A stretch of 64,000 nucleotides of DNA from Brevibacillus porteri (GCF_003013475.1 NZ_PXZO01000019.1:85203-149202); one strand, 5' to 3'; shown: positions 44,525 through 53,369, counted from the first letter of the stretch. Notes: generated by a model from the letters alone, not told the origin. A program made the numbers and translations.

Positions 44525-44558
44525 ATTGTACAAATTGGTTGGTTTGGATGTAAACCAA
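44525..44558 (-). promoter_or_regulatory. MocR promoter overlapping a 20-bp palindrome
   Basis: TTACAT (44553-44548), a 17-base spacer and TACAAT (44530-44525) form the promoter of the MocR gene. The palindrome TTGGTTT-GGATGT-AAACCAA (44539-44558) overlaps its -35 and lies in the space shared with the divergent exporter gene, a natural operator for the regulator. Confidence 0.65.
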
Positions 44559-44647
44559 TTGGCTGGAGACAACAGATTCACAACCGTGAATAATGACAGT
44601 AATGCAAATAGCCTTTGCATCCAGAGAGAAACGAGGAGGAAATGATC

Positions 44648-45262
44648 ATGCTGGAAGCGATTTTGCACGGCTTTGTGCTTGCTTTTGGACTTATTTTACC
44701 GCTCGGCGCACAAAATGTTTTCGTTTTTAATCAAGGGGCTCTACAACCTACCTTACTTCGTGCCATGCCCGTCGTACTGACTGCGGCACTCTGTGATACC
44801 CTGCTCATTTTATTGGCGGTATTCGGAGTCTCTTTGGTTGTATTGACAGTCACATGGCTAACAACGGTTCTATATGTCGTCGGCTTTGTCTTTTTGGTGT
44901 ACATGGGATATTTAACGTGGCGTAGCCGTCCCAATACGGAGGATGGAGAGAAAGAACGCTTTTCAGCCAAAAAGCAAATCATGTTTGCTGCCTCTGTCTC
45001 TTTGTTGAACCCACATGCCATTCTCGATACGATCGGCGTGATCGGCACCAGCTCACTTAGCTATAACGGAACAGAGAAATGGGGCTTTACAATTGCCTGC
45101 ATCCTCGTATCCTGCCTCTGGTTTTTCGGCCTTTCCGTAGCTGGTCGTACGGCAGGACGATTGGATCGGTCTGGAAAATTGCAGCGTGGCCTGAATATGG
45201 TTTCCGCTGTGATTATGTGGGGAGTGGCTATCTATATGGCAGCCCAATTACTCACGACGTAA
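44648..45262 (+). CDS. LysE/ArgO-family amino acid exporter
   Basis: This 204-residue protein has six hydrophobic segments and the LysE signature FGLILPLGAQNVFVFNQG at 13-30. LysE/ArgO exporters expel lysine, arginine or related amino acids. I chose ATG 44648 because GAGGAGG lies nine bases upstream; an ATG six bases earlier is too close. It is divergent from the MocR regulator. Confidence 0.9.
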   Translation: MLEAILHGFVLAFGLILPLGAQNVFVFNQGALQPTLLRAMPVVLTAALCDTLLILLAVFGVSLVVLTVTWLTTVLYVVGFVFLVYMGYLTWRSRPNTEDGEKERFSAKKQIMFAASVSLLNPHAILDTIGVIGTSSLSYNGTEKWGFTIACILVSCLWFFGLSVAGRTAGRLDRSGKLQRGLNMVSAVIMWGVAIYMAAQLLTT

Positions 45263-45343
45263 AGAGTTAGTGAAAAAGTGCATAATCCCCACCTCCTCCA
45301 CTCAAAATACTCCTATTCGGGTTTTCGAAGTGGAGGTTTGTTT

Positions 45344-45961
45344 ATGCTTTTTACCAAATCGGACGCACTCTTGGATGACTTGTATGAGATTGCGAAAAAT
45401 GTGCATCAAACAGCGATCTATTTTAATGAATACAAGATTACTTCATTGGAGACTGTCAAAACCTTTTCTACAGAAATGAAAGAGTACGAAACAAAAGGCG
45501 ACAAGCTCATCCATGAAATCATCGTGCAAATCAACAAGACATTTATTACCGCCATCGAGCGTGAGGACGTCCTGGACCTTGCCGTCAAGCTGGATGACGT
45601 ACTGGACGGATTGGAGTTTTGTGCTTCGAGGCTCTATATGTACGACATCATGGAAGCAGATGAAACGATGGTGAGATTCGGGGAACTCATCGAAGACGCT
45701 ACCAAGCAAATTCTTCTCGCCATTGAGCTGCTCCAAAAGCAAAAGCTGTCCGCTATGAAGGAGTACATCATCCGCATTAACGATTTAGAAAGCGAAGGGG
45801 ATGAATTGGTGAGGGGGAGCATCCGGCAATTGTTCAAAACCTCGAGCGATCCAATTCACATCATGCAGCTCAAAGAGGTGTACGAAGTGCTGGAAGATGT
45901 CATGGATCATTGTGAGGATGTCGCGGATGCGATGGAATCTGTGATCATGGGCAACTCTTAA
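45344..45961 (+). CDS. DUF47 / PhoU-like regulator of phosphate transport (YkaA-like)
   Basis: This 205-residue all-helical protein has the DUF47 layout; EYETKGDKLIHEIIVQINKTF, IEREDVLDLAVKLDDVLDG and a second acidic ENDLESEGDEL-type motif (RINDLESEGDELVRGS) are visible. Paired acidic motifs of this kind bind metal in PhoU proteins. TGGAGG precedes ATG 45344. It lies 19 bases before pit and is expected to control or assist that transporter. Confidence 0.93.
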   Translation: MLFTKSDALLDDLYEIAKNVHQTAIYFNEYKITSLETVKTFSTEMKEYETKGDKLIHEIIVQINKTFITAIEREDVLDLAVKLDDVLDGLEFCASRLYMYDIMEADETMVRFGELIEDATKQILLAIELLQKQKLSAMKEYIIRINDLESEGDELVRGSIRQLFKTSSDPIHIMQLKEVYEVLEDVMDHCEDVADAMESVIMGNS

Positions 45962-45980
45962 ACCAAGGAGACCTACTTTC

Positions 45981-46988
45981 ATGCATACGAGCCTTCCTCT
46001 AGTTATTGCGGTTATCATCCTGGCTGTTTCCTTTGACTTTATTAACGGATTTCACGATACAGCCAATGCCATTGCAACCACCGTATCCACCAAAGCTCTC
46101 CCACCTAAGATTGCCATTGGTCTGGCAGCTATCATGAACTTTATCGGTGCCCTGACATTTACCGGGGTCGCCAAAACGATCGGTGGAGATATCGCCGATC
46201 CAGCCAAGCTGGAATTCGGAGTGCTTGTGGTCATGGCTGCTCTCCTGTCTGCGATCCTTTGGAATTTAATTACATGGTGGTACGGTATCCCCAGCAGTTC
46301 GTCTCACGCTCTCATCGGCTCACTCGTAGGGGCAGTCCTCGCTTCCGCCGGGAGCGCGCAAATCAACTGGGCTGGTTTTTTAAAAATCTTCCAGGCGCTC
46401 ATTGTGTCACCGGTTATCGCGCTGGCAGCTGCTTACCTCATGATGAATTTGGTTTATTTCATTTTTAGTCGGATCATGATCCCTCCTACCAAGGTCAATC
46501 GGGGTTTTCGCCTCTTTCAGATTTTCACGGCGGCCCTGCAATCTTTTACACATGGAACCAATGACGCACAAAAAGCGATGGGCATTATCGTATTCGCTCT
46601 CGTAGCCGCTGACCTGCATGCAGATACAAGCACCATTCCTTTCTGGGTGCAGTTCATTTGTGCCCTTGCGATGGGCTTGGGAACCTCTGTCGGAGGCTGG
46701 AAAATCATCAAGACGGTCGGGGGCAAAATCACCAAAATCGAACCAATCAATGGTGCAACTGCCGATCTCACCTCGTCCACGATCATTTTTACCTTTACGC
46801 AGCTAGGATTGCCTGTCAGCTCTACCCATGTCATCTCTTCCGGGATCATGGGGGTCGGCGCAGCCAAACGGCTGAAAAGCGTCAATTGGGGCGTCGCCAA
46901 ACGCATCGTGATCACCTGGTTTATTACGCTGCCGATATCTGCCTTGCTCGCTGCAGCTACGTATTTTTTGCTACATGTATTTATCTAA
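45981..46988 (+). CDS. pit: Inorganic phosphate transporter, Pit family
   Basis: This 335-residue membrane protein has about ten segments. The duplicated PiT signature is visible in both halves: FDFINGFHDTANAIATTV at the N-terminus, and SFTHGTNDAQKAMGIIV with STHVISSGIMGVGAA in the second half. It moves phosphate with metal ions or protons at low affinity. Twenty bases after the DUF47 gene in one operon. Confidence 0.95.
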   Translation: MHTSLPLVIAVIILAVSFDFINGFHDTANAIATTVSTKALPPKIAIGLAAIMNFIGALTFTGVAKTIGGDIADPAKLEFGVLVVMAALLSAILWNLITWWYGIPSSSSHALIGSLVGAVLASAGSAQINWAGFLKIFQALIVSPVIALAAAYLMMNLVYFIFSRIMIPPTKVNRGFRLFQIFTAALQSFTHGTNDAQKAMGIIVFALVAADLHADTSTIPFWVQFICALAMGLGTSVGGWKIIKTVGGKITKIEPINGATADLTSSTIIFTFTQLGLPVSSTHVISSGIMGVGAAKRLKSVNWGVAKRIVITWFITLPISALLAAATYFLLHVFI

Positions 46989-46993
46989 ATGCA

Positions 46994-47026
46994 AAAGGGA
47001 CGAGTACCAGGCTCGCCCCTTTTTTC
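46994..47026. terminator. Terminator between pit and the kinase-like gene
   Basis: AAGGGaCGAG pairs with CTCGcCCCTT (one mismatch), followed by a T-run on the plus strand; an A-run before it gives a weaker T-run on the other strand. Confidence 0.83.
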
Positions 47027-47027
47027 T

Positions 47028-47969
47028 TTATTCTAATGGAAAGCCTAAGTAAGACTCTCCCTTCTGTAAAGATAATCGCATTTCGTCCAAATACTTGCGC
47101 TGTTGATCTGTTAATTGGCTCATGTCTGCATAAACACTGTGATAGATATAGGAAAAGAGGTGGCGGTAATCTATGAAGAAATCAATCTGGGAGAGAAACA
47201 CCGCAGTGGGATTACCACGTGAATAGCCTTCCATAAACGATTGGAAAAAGGAGTGGACAAACTCTTTCCTCGCTGATCCCTTTGGTACTGTCTGGGCTGT
47301 ATGATACACGGCAATCGCTATATCATAAGCAAACCAATGGTATTCGCTGTCTCCAAAATCGAGAAGGGTCAACTCGTCCTCTTTCCGCAAAAAATTGTGA
47401 TGATGCAAATCCCCATGGATTAAACCAAAATGATCGTCGGAGACGGGAAGACTTTTGAACGCGTGATGGTATTGTTGCAGCTTTTCCAACAGGATCGGGT
47501 CAACACTGCGGCTATCTTCTTCAAACAACCGATTCGCAAACCACTGTGGCCGCTCATGAACAGGTTGAAACGTTTTGGCGAGAGTGTGCATCTTGCCCAT
47601 CATCTCTCCCCATTGTTCGAACAAGGTATGGTTCCACACGTCCTTGTCTTGCGGACTGACGTGAGCCCCCTCTACCTTTTCATAGACAACAAAAAAGCAT
47701 TCCTCTGAAATTCGGTTGAGATAGGTATCCGCTGTGATGCGTAATGGCCTCACCACACGCAGCCCATGTTCATGCATATACGACAACCATTCACATTCAG
47801 ATAAGACACCTTGCTCAGAGGCGGCTGACTCCTCTTCTATTTTGACCACAAGCTTTTCACCACGGTTTACCTCAAATACGTGCTGGTTATAACCTCCAAG
47901 GAGTTTGGCTTCAGATGACTGACAACCGAGTCGGGCAAATACCTGGTTTTTTACCGTATCTGATACCAT
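47028..47969 (-). CDS. Phosphotransferase of the aminoglycoside-phosphotransferase/choline-kinase fold
   Basis: This 313-residue kinase-like protein has a nucleotide loop (LLGGYNQHVFEV), the VVKIEEE lysine, the catalytic HGDLHHHNF (Asp187) and LLDFGDSEYHWFAYDIA with the metal Asp204. Related proteins include CotS-type spore kinases and homoserine kinase-like enzymes. ATG 47969 follows AGGGGAAA. Its substrate cannot be inferred. Confidence 0.88.
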   Translation of the reverse strand: MVSDTVKNQVFARLGCQSSEAKLLGGYNQHVFEVNRGEKLVVKIEEESAASEQGVLSECEWLSYMHEHGLRVVRPLRITADTYLNRISEECFFVVYEKVEGAHVSPQDKDVWNHTLFEQWGEMMGKMHTLAKTFQPVHERPQWFANRLFEEDSRSVDPILLEKLQQYHHAFKSLPVSDDHFGLIHGDLHHHNFLRKEDELTLLDFGDSEYHWFAYDIAIAVYHTAQTVPKGSARKEFVHSFFQSFMEGYSRGNPTAVFLSQIDFFIDYRHLFSYIYHSVYADMSQLTDQQRKYLDEMRLSLQKGESYLGFPLE

Positions 47970-47984
47970 TGCTCATTTCCCCTT

Positions 47985-48533
47985 TTACTTTTTCGTAAGA
48001 ACCTTTATGCCTTCTTCTACAAACATGTCATCCCGCAATTTGTCCTGCACGCTTGTACTCCATTTTTCTTTTGTCAAAAGCGATGCCAAACCCTCACCAA
48101 AGAGACCTTGAATAGCAACTCGTGTGGCAACAATCGTCGTATCAGAAAAACGATATTCTACGGTTTGCAAATTATCTACCAGCGCAAAGGCTGACACGGA
48201 GTTATACAGCATCGCTTGCTTGAACAATTTCGCCTTGACATCGGTCGTCATGTCCTCGTAATGAATCTCAATCGTAAACTTCTCCGGACGGAGCTGAAAG
48301 GTGCGCTTGAGATGACTCAACGGCAGATGATTGAACATGACCAGATTCGAAGTAGCGCCCATGTACTTGTTTTTGTATGGCAAAATGGATTCCAAATCGT
48401 GAGTCAGCGGGCTTTGCTGAGCTAATTGATATTGCTCGGATTGCGCTTCGTTCTCCGGGATCATTACGATCTGAATGACCATGAACAGGACAACCCCGAT
48501 GAGAACCAAGGCAAGAATCATTTTATTTCGCAA
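47985..48533 (-). CDS. Membrane-anchored protein with DUF4825-like domain
   Basis: The product is about 182 residues. One N-terminal membrane segment (LALVLIGVVLFMVIQIVMI) is followed by an extracellular domain whose PYKNKYMGATSNLVMFNHLPL opening matches DUF4825. I prefer TTG 48533 behind AAGGTGA; an ATG at 48554 lacks a binding site but is in frame. It overlaps the upstream gene by 11 bases and belongs to the PadR operon. Family function is unknown. Confidence 0.77.
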   Translation of the reverse strand: MRNKMILALVLIGVVLFMVIQIVMIPENEAQSEQYQLAQQSPLTHDLESILPYKNKYMGATSNLVMFNHLPLSHLKRTFQLRPEKFTIEIHYEDMTTDVKAKLFKQAMLYNSVSAFALVDNLQTVEYRFSDTTIVATRVAIQGLFGEGLASLLTKEKWSTSVQDKLRDDMFVEEGIKVLTKK

Positions 48534-49212
48534 TGATGTCACCTTCCCCTGCATCGTATTTCAAAATAAGCCGCGGAATGGCGTGGAGCCATTGTGGTAT
48601 GAGTATGGAGAGAAACGGCAGCGCATACGCTACGGCAATGTTAGCGAATTGATACGGTCCAGTAAGATTCACTGGTGTTGAAAACCATAGATTACTGCCA
48701 AAATAGAGCGCAGTCGTAAAAACGAATGTCCCGACAATATAAAGCGCCCAAAGCATCCAGCCCGTTTTCCGCAGCAAAAAGGCAGACCGGACATTCATAC
48801 TGGTCAAATTTTGCGTAGAAGCCGGTCGGTTGATCCCCAGCAAAATCAAATAGACGATTCCGATGAGTATGCAAATCGCAAACAGACCATAGTTCAAAAA
48901 GATACCCATGCCCCAAATTCGCAGAGGCATAGTCACAATCCAGGCAATGAGTGTGTACAGCAATCCGAGCTGCAACAGTTCTTGCAGGAGTGGAAGTATG
49001 TAGACTTTGCGGCGTTCTCCGACAATCGAATCAATCGAAGGGAGATTGGCCTTTGCTTTTTTCACCGCTTCATCCAGTGATAGCCCATCTGCAACCAAGT
49101 CGGCGACCTTTGCCTCCAAATTGCTCAATACTTCCCATTTGAGCTCCTCGATTTGTTTACTTCCTCTATATTTTTGAAACAATTGATCGACATAGTGCTG
49201 TAAATTCTCCAT
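48523..49212 (-). CDS. Permease-prefix/DUF1700-like membrane protein
   Basis: This 229-residue protein has a helical N-terminal cytoplasmic domain (ENLQHYVDQLFQKYRG, SNLEAKVADLVADGLSLDEAV) and then about five or six hydrophobic segments. The layout is typical of proteins encoded directly after PadR regulators in sporeformers. ATG 49212 lies behind GGGAGG and shares one base with the padR stop codon, so the genes are coupled. Function is unknown. Confidence 0.82.
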   Translation of the reverse strand: MENLQHYVDQLFQKYRGSKQIEELKWEVLSNLEAKVADLVADGLSLDEAVKKAKANLPSIDSIVGERRKVYILPLLQELLQLGLLYTLIAWIVTMPLRIWGMGIFLNYGLFAICILIGIVYLILLGINRPASTQNLTSMNVRSAFLLRKTGWMLWALYIVGTFVFTTALYFGSNLWFSTPVNLTGPYQFANIAVAYALPFLSILIPQWLHAIPRLILKYDAGEGDIIAK

Positions 49213-49559
49213 CACACTTCCTCCCGCCTTTCGATGAGCTGGTCAATCAATTCTTTGGCGACTTTCCAGGATGCCAGCGCTTTTTCGTACGCCTCTCTAC
49301 CTGCTTCTGTCACCTGATAATATTTGCGTCTGCCCCCCTGGCTCTCATCTCCCCAGTACGAAGCAATCAGCTTGTGTGACTCTAATCTTTTCAGACTGGT
49401 ATACAAGGAAGGCTCTTTCAGTTCGTAACGCCCGCCGCTGTTTTTGAAAATGGATTTGATGATTTCGTATCCATAGTTATCGCCGTCACACAGGACACGG
49501 AGAATAATCGTATCGATATGACCGCGGATAATGTCACTGCTGATACTGCTGTCACTCAT
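49212..49559 (-). CDS. PadR family transcriptional regulator
   Basis: This 115-residue winged-helix regulator has the PadR signature (ILRVLCDGDNYGYEII, PSLYTSLKRLESHKLI and GRRKYYQVTEAGREAY). PadR proteins repress their own operon until a ligand binds. ATG 49559 follows GCGAGGTGAACG. A 13-bp-arm palindrome overlaps the promoter immediately upstream, so autoregulation of the three-gene operon is expected. Confidence 0.93.
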   Translation of the reverse strand: MSDSSISSDIIRGHIDTIILRVLCDGDNYGYEIIKSIFKNSGGRYELKEPSLYTSLKRLESHKLIASYWGDESQGGRRKYYQVTEAGREAYEKALASWKVAKELIDQLIERREEV

Positions 49560-49579
49560 CTCGTTCACCTCGCAACTAT

Positions 49580-49621
49580 AGCATAACACACATTACTATG
49601 TGTGACAAAGTAATATGTGTT
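49580..49621 (-). promoter_or_regulatory. PadR operon promoter and operator
   Basis: TTGTCA (49608-49603), a 17-base spacer and TATGCT (49585-49580) form the promoter. The palindrome arms AACACACATTACT (49585-49597) and AGTAATATGTGTT (49609-49621) match at 12 of 13 positions and cover the promoter region, as PadR operators do. Confidence 0.78.
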
Positions 49622-49640
49622 AAATCGCTTCTACTCACAC

Positions 49641-49680
49641 AAAAAAACAAGACCATTCAAAAAGTTGAGATGGTCTTGAA
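49641..49680 (-). terminator. Intrinsic terminator of the sigma/anti-sigma operon
   Basis: On the minus strand AAGACCAT pairs with ATGGTCTT, followed by GTTTTTTT. It lies about 20 bases past the anti-sigma stop codon. Confidence 0.88.
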
Positions 49681-49701
49681 CAAATAGGCAGCCCGATCGT
49701 T

Positions 49702-51150
49702 TCATTGTTTCACCTGGTACACCAGATAGGGTGCTGGCGTCCGTTTTCCGTTTAATTCCGGCCAAACATAATGCAGTTCCAGTGAGGGACTATTCCCCTT
49801 GTTAGACTCTGTAGATGACTCGCCTATCTCTGAAAAATTCCCTTCCAGGCCTACTACCTGTCTGCTGGTGCTATCCACCCAAACCTTATACTTGTGACTC
49901 TCCGCTCTTGCTCCTTGTGTAATGGCAATGAAGTCTAGCCTGATTGCTGAGTCTTCCACCACCGCACCCTCCATTGCAAGCTGTGTGATTTGACTTGGCA
50001 AATAGTACGCCAGTTTTTTGGCACCGATTTGGGCTGCTTCTGCTTGGGACAGCTCTGGGGAAGTATGTGACTCCGTATTTGTTTTCATCCGATACGCCAG
50101 CAGTTGACCAGATTTCTTGGCAAACCTCGCAGTGAGATAAGTAGCATCTGTCATTTTCCACGTATATTCCATGTACGATTCGTGTTCTTCTGTTGATAAT
50201 GGACGGTTATCCCCTCCGATACGTACGCCGAACTCTTTCTGGATCAGAGTAGCTATCTCCTCATCTGAGTTGGCCATGAGCAGCTTACCTTGTGCCTGAA
50301 TCGGGATGAGGCTATAGCTACCAGTTGCTGCCACGCTCTGAAAGCGACGATCGAGGACTTCCCCGTTCAATGCGTTGATATAGCCTGCAAAAGTCGCTAC
50401 TTCTTCTTGCTTCAAACTGGCTGTCAGCCTTTGTACTGCTTCCTCTTTGGAAATTGCTTTTTCTGGATTGGGAAATAACGAGAGATCCGCTTCTGCATCA
50501 AAATTCTCTTCAATGACCATACCCGCTGGTGTTCCATCTGACTCCAAGTGAACCTTCACGACACTGTCGGCGAACGGTATACCGTTAATGACGCGTTGAA
50601 AAACAGCCGTATCTTTTTCCAGATGGTTAGAAGCGAGTTGATATTGCGTACTCTTATCGCCTAATTTCTGCTTCATATATTGCTCGACAGACAGCGTTGG
50701 CGTATTGCTTGCCGTTTTTGGCAGTGTTTGGCTTTTTGGGAGCGATTGTGATTGCGTAATGACACTCCGTTCTTTCTGTTTGGGCTGTTCTTTCACCTGG
50801 CTTATTTTCCGCTGCTCGGCAACAAGAGGAATATTCCTTTGCTCCGGTATGTCCTTCTCTTTTGCCAGTGAGGGCGCATTCTCTGCACGCTGCTCTGTAC
50901 GTACACTGCTGGTCCCCTCTGGTGCTTCTTTTCCGTCAGGCACAGCTACCAAGAGAGCCAGTACGACAGTTGCAGCTGCACCTCCTGCCATCGACAAGAT
51001 ACGGCCCGCTGTTTTCCTCTGCTTCATCTGCCTTGCCTGTTTAACCAGCGTCTGATCCAAATAGGTGACAAATTCCTGACGAGGGGGTGGGTCTTGCCTT
51101 CTTAACCCTCGCAGTTGGACCGTCAGCTTCTCATCCTCTAGCCCACTCAT
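49702..51150 (-). CDS. Membrane anti-sigma factor with YcdB-like ectodomain
   Basis: This 482-residue protein has a cytoplasmic N-terminal part of about 45 residues, one membrane segment (LSMAGGAAATVVLALLVAV, about 48-66), a low-complexity linker and a large extracellular domain. Position after the sigma gene, with a 20-base overlap, marks it as the cognate anti-sigma factor (RsiX-like). The ectodomain segment NGIPFADSVVKVHLESDG with PEKAISKEEAVQRL aligns with NGLPYLNVSVRLTVNSKG and PKEAISKDQAEKAF in the secreted protein two genes upstream. The sensing role is inferred. Confidence 0.85.
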   Translation of the reverse strand: MSGLEDEKLTVQLRGLRRQDPPPRQEFVTYLDQTLVKQARQMKQRKTAGRILSMAGGAAATVVLALLVAVPDGKEAPEGTSSVRTEQRAENAPSLAKEKDIPEQRNIPLVAEQRKISQVKEQPKQKERSVITQSQSLPKSQTLPKTASNTPTLSVEQYMKQKLGDKSTQYQLASNHLEKDTAVFQRVINGIPFADSVVKVHLESDGTPAGMVIEENFDAEADLSLFPNPEKAISKEEAVQRLTASLKQEEVATFAGYINALNGEVLDRRFQSVAATGSYSLIPIQAQGKLLMANSDEEIATLIQKEFGVRIGGDNRPLSTEEHESYMEYTWKMTDATYLTARFAKKSGQLLAYRMKTNTESHTSPELSQAEAAQIGAKKLAYYLPSQITQLAMEGAVVEDSAIRLDFIAITQGARAESHKYKVWVDSTSRQVVGLEGNFSEIGESSTESNKGNSPSLELHYVWPELNGKRTPAPYLVYQVKQ

Positions 51151-51673
51151 TTAGAAAGCCCCCTTCCTCCGTATCATCCATCATTTCTTTGACCAGCTTT
51201 AATGCCCGATGGGTGTTTACTTTCACCTTGGATTCCGATACACCCAGGATTTCTGCCGTCTCCTTGATGCTGTATTCCTCGATGCAGCGCAAAATCAGTA
51301 CCAGACGATAATGGGGCGCTAGCTTTTGGATCGCTTGCTTCAGCTCACGAACGTTTTCCCTCTTGGTCAGGACGTTTTCCGGACTCCCTTCCTTGGTCGC
51401 CAGCTTCATCAGCCAGTTTTCCGAGAAAAAGGACTTGACCTTCTGCTTGCGATGCTGGTCGATCGCCGCATGCTTGGCAATAGAGAAGAGCCATGTTTTC
51501 AGAGTGACTCTGCCATCAAATCCGGCGAGCCCTTTTAACACTCTCGTAAAAACCTCCTGCGTCAAATCCTCGGCATCATTCTGATTTCCGGTAAAATGGA
51601 GCAGAAAGTAGTAAACGTCCTGATAGTGAGCATGATAGATCGCGCTGATCCGCTGCTCGATATCCTCCTGCAC
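51131..51673 (-). CDS. ECF RNA polymerase sigma factor (SigX-like)
   Basis: This 180-residue sigma factor has region 2 (YQDVYYFLLHFTGNQNDAEDL with TQEVFTRVLKGL) and region 4 (APHYRLVLILRCIEEYSIKE, EILGVSESKVKVNTHRAL). Such factors direct polymerase to envelope-stress promoters and are held by a membrane anti-sigma factor. It lies 16 bases after a secreted protein gene and overlaps the anti-sigma gene. A promoter of ECF type precedes the operon, suggesting self-regulation. Confidence 0.94.
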   Translation of the reverse strand: MQEDIEQRISAIYHAHYQDVYYFLLHFTGNQNDAEDLTQEVFTRVLKGLAGFDGRVTLKTWLFSIAKHAAIDQHRKQKVKSFFSENWLMKLATKEGSPENVLTKRENVRELKQAIQKLAPHYRLVLILRCIEEYSIKETAEILGVSESKVKVNTHRALKLVKEMMDDTEEGGFLNEWARG

Positions 51674-51689
51674 GGGTTAGCCTCCTGCC

Positions 51690-53309
51690 TTAGTACGGAC
51701 TTTTATGAAATTCAGCTGCAGTAGTAAATTTGCCGGTTAGGGCATCCATTTCTCGGTGGTCTAGAGATATGGCTGTTCTGTACACCAGAATGGGTTGATA
51801 GTTTGGGTTATCCGACAAAATATCGGCATCCGATGTGAAATATTGCAGCTCCAGTGGACGCACTTTCAAGTATTCCTTTAGCGCCTGCTCATGTGATACA
51901 GCCTTTTTGGGGTCAGGCAGAATGAGTGGTTCCCAAGATACATCATACATATGCAGACCTATCACCTCTCCCGTGATACGGTCTATTCTGATAGAAATCA
52001 CATCATCCAGAACAGGAATCCCTTCGTGCACATTTGCAAACTTGAAGCCCTGCACGGCGCCTCTCTGTCGAAACTCTGCTGTCCCAATCGGCATCACTTC
52101 TTTTAGATGCTTTGGTCCGTACTTTTCCAGCGCAGTAATAGCTAGTTTCATCGATTCTTCTGGCGTTAGCCATTTCTTTCCCTTTGGATCTTCTTCAGGG
52201 TATTCTCTTTCTTTCTTTTTCTTGTCAACCATACCGTAGCTTATGAATCGTCCTGTTTCTTCCTCCGTTACAATGATAGCCTCCAAGTCTTTATTGATTT
52301 CATGTGAATATTCCTTACCTTTCGTATCTTCAGAAATGCCTTCTTTTATTTTTTCAGCTTTGCTCTCGATCCCAAAAGCAGCGAACATAGCTGCTGCTTC
52401 CTCTGGCGTCTTTACGGTTACTTCCTTACCGACAGGATTCACTCTGACAATAGGATTATAAGCACTCCCCGAACCTTCATAATCAGGAACTTCCTTGCCT
52501 GTTTTGGCATCGATAAATTCCGAGAATTCCGATTTGTAGCGTAAGGTAGGAGAGCCATACAAGTATTTCTTCGTTTTCTCGTCCCATCCCTCTGCTGGCT
52601 GTTTCAAATAAAAGAGCTTCAGGTGTTTGGCGAAGGCCTTTTCAGCCTGATCCTTGGATATGGCTTCCTTAGGATCAGCAAACTTCAAATCTTCGAGGGC
52701 TGGTGCATCATCGCCTCCGAGATCATATAAGCCTGACCCTTTCGATATGATTTCCCCCTTGCTGTTTACGGTTAGACGAACACTCACATTCAGATATGGA
52801 AGGCCGTTTACCTGTTTAGTAAACAAAGCTATATTTTGATCCGAATAATTAGGGTTATATTTGAAGCCACCCATATCTGCTCCGTACCATTGCTTCATAA
52901 AATCTGTTGTTTTGCTGACTACCTTGTCATGCTCAATCTTCGGCCTTCCTTCTTCGGGAAATTCCTCGTTGTAGCTAAACCAATCGGGATTCCCTTGTTT
53001 ATCCAAACCGAATTCAAAAGACGGTTCCTTCTTCTCCTTGGACGTTTGCAAGATGATTATTATACGATTCGTTCCATCATTTTTTTCTAAAATCTTAAGC
53101 GTACTGTAAGAAAAATCGGCTAAATATGGCAGCCTTTCCTTTACCTTTTGGATTGCAAGCTCTACCTTCACTTTCCATTCAGGTGTAAGCTCCTTTGCCT
53201 TGCTCTCCTCCGCCAGTACTTGACCATTATTCGTTAGATGGATTGGCGTAGTAGCAAGTAGAGTTGCAGTTGTTACCGAAAAAATCACTTTATTCAGCTT
53301 TTTCATCAT
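51690..53309 (-). CDS. Secreted YcdB/YcdC-repeat protein
   Basis: This 539-residue exported protein has a signal peptide (residues 1-34, cleavage near VLA-E) and then two or three copies of a YcdB/YcdC-like domain (for example KQVNGLPYLNVSVRL at about 168-182 and HEGIPVLDDVISIRID near 430-445). Family function is unknown; the fold is PepSY-like. GGGAGG precedes ATG. It heads the operon with sigma and anti-sigma genes and shares sequence with the anti-sigma ectodomain, which suggests a sensory link. Confidence 0.88.
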   Translation of the reverse strand: MMKKLNKVIFSVTTATLLATTPIHLTNNGQVLAEESKAKELTPEWKVKVELAIQKVKERLPYLADFSYSTLKILEKNDGTNRIIIILQTSKEKKEPSFEFGLDKQGNPDWFSYNEEFPEEGRPKIEHDKVVSKTTDFMKQWYGADMGGFKYNPNYSDQNIALFTKQVNGLPYLNVSVRLTVNSKGEIISKGSGLYDLGGDDAPALEDLKFADPKEAISKDQAEKAFAKHLKLFYLKQPAEGWDEKTKKYLYGSPTLRYKSEFSEFIDAKTGKEVPDYEGSGSAYNPIVRVNPVGKEVTVKTPEEAAAMFAAFGIESKAEKIKEGISEDTKGKEYSHEINKDLEAIIVTEEETGRFISYGMVDKKKKEREYPEEDPKGKKWLTPEESMKLAITALEKYGPKHLKEVMPIGTAEFRQRGAVQGFKFANVHEGIPVLDDVISIRIDRITGEVIGLHMYDVSWEPLILPDPKKAVSHEQALKEYLKVRPLELQYFTSDADILSDNPNYQPILVYRTAISLDHREMDALTGKFTTAAEFHKSPY

Positions 53310-53343
53310 TTACATCCTCCCGTATTTTTTTCAACATTAATTA

Positions 53344-53369
53344 ATCGTAAGAAATAGAAAAAGGTTACA
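53344..53369 (-). promoter_or_regulatory. ECF-type promoter of the sigma operon
   Basis: TGTAAC (53369-53364), 16 bases and CGAT (53347-53344) match the SigX/SigW-type pattern TGTAAC-N16/17-CG. It points at the secreted-protein gene, 35 bases before its start. Confidence 0.65.

Noticed and set aside
44561..44640. Possible lysine riboswitch before the LysE-family gene
   Set aside because: The leader is too short and lacks any lysine-riboswitch core sequence.
44501..44668. Longer N-terminus for the MocR gene
   Set aside because: The extension would cover the promoter and the start of the divergent exporter gene; GTG 44500 has the binding site.
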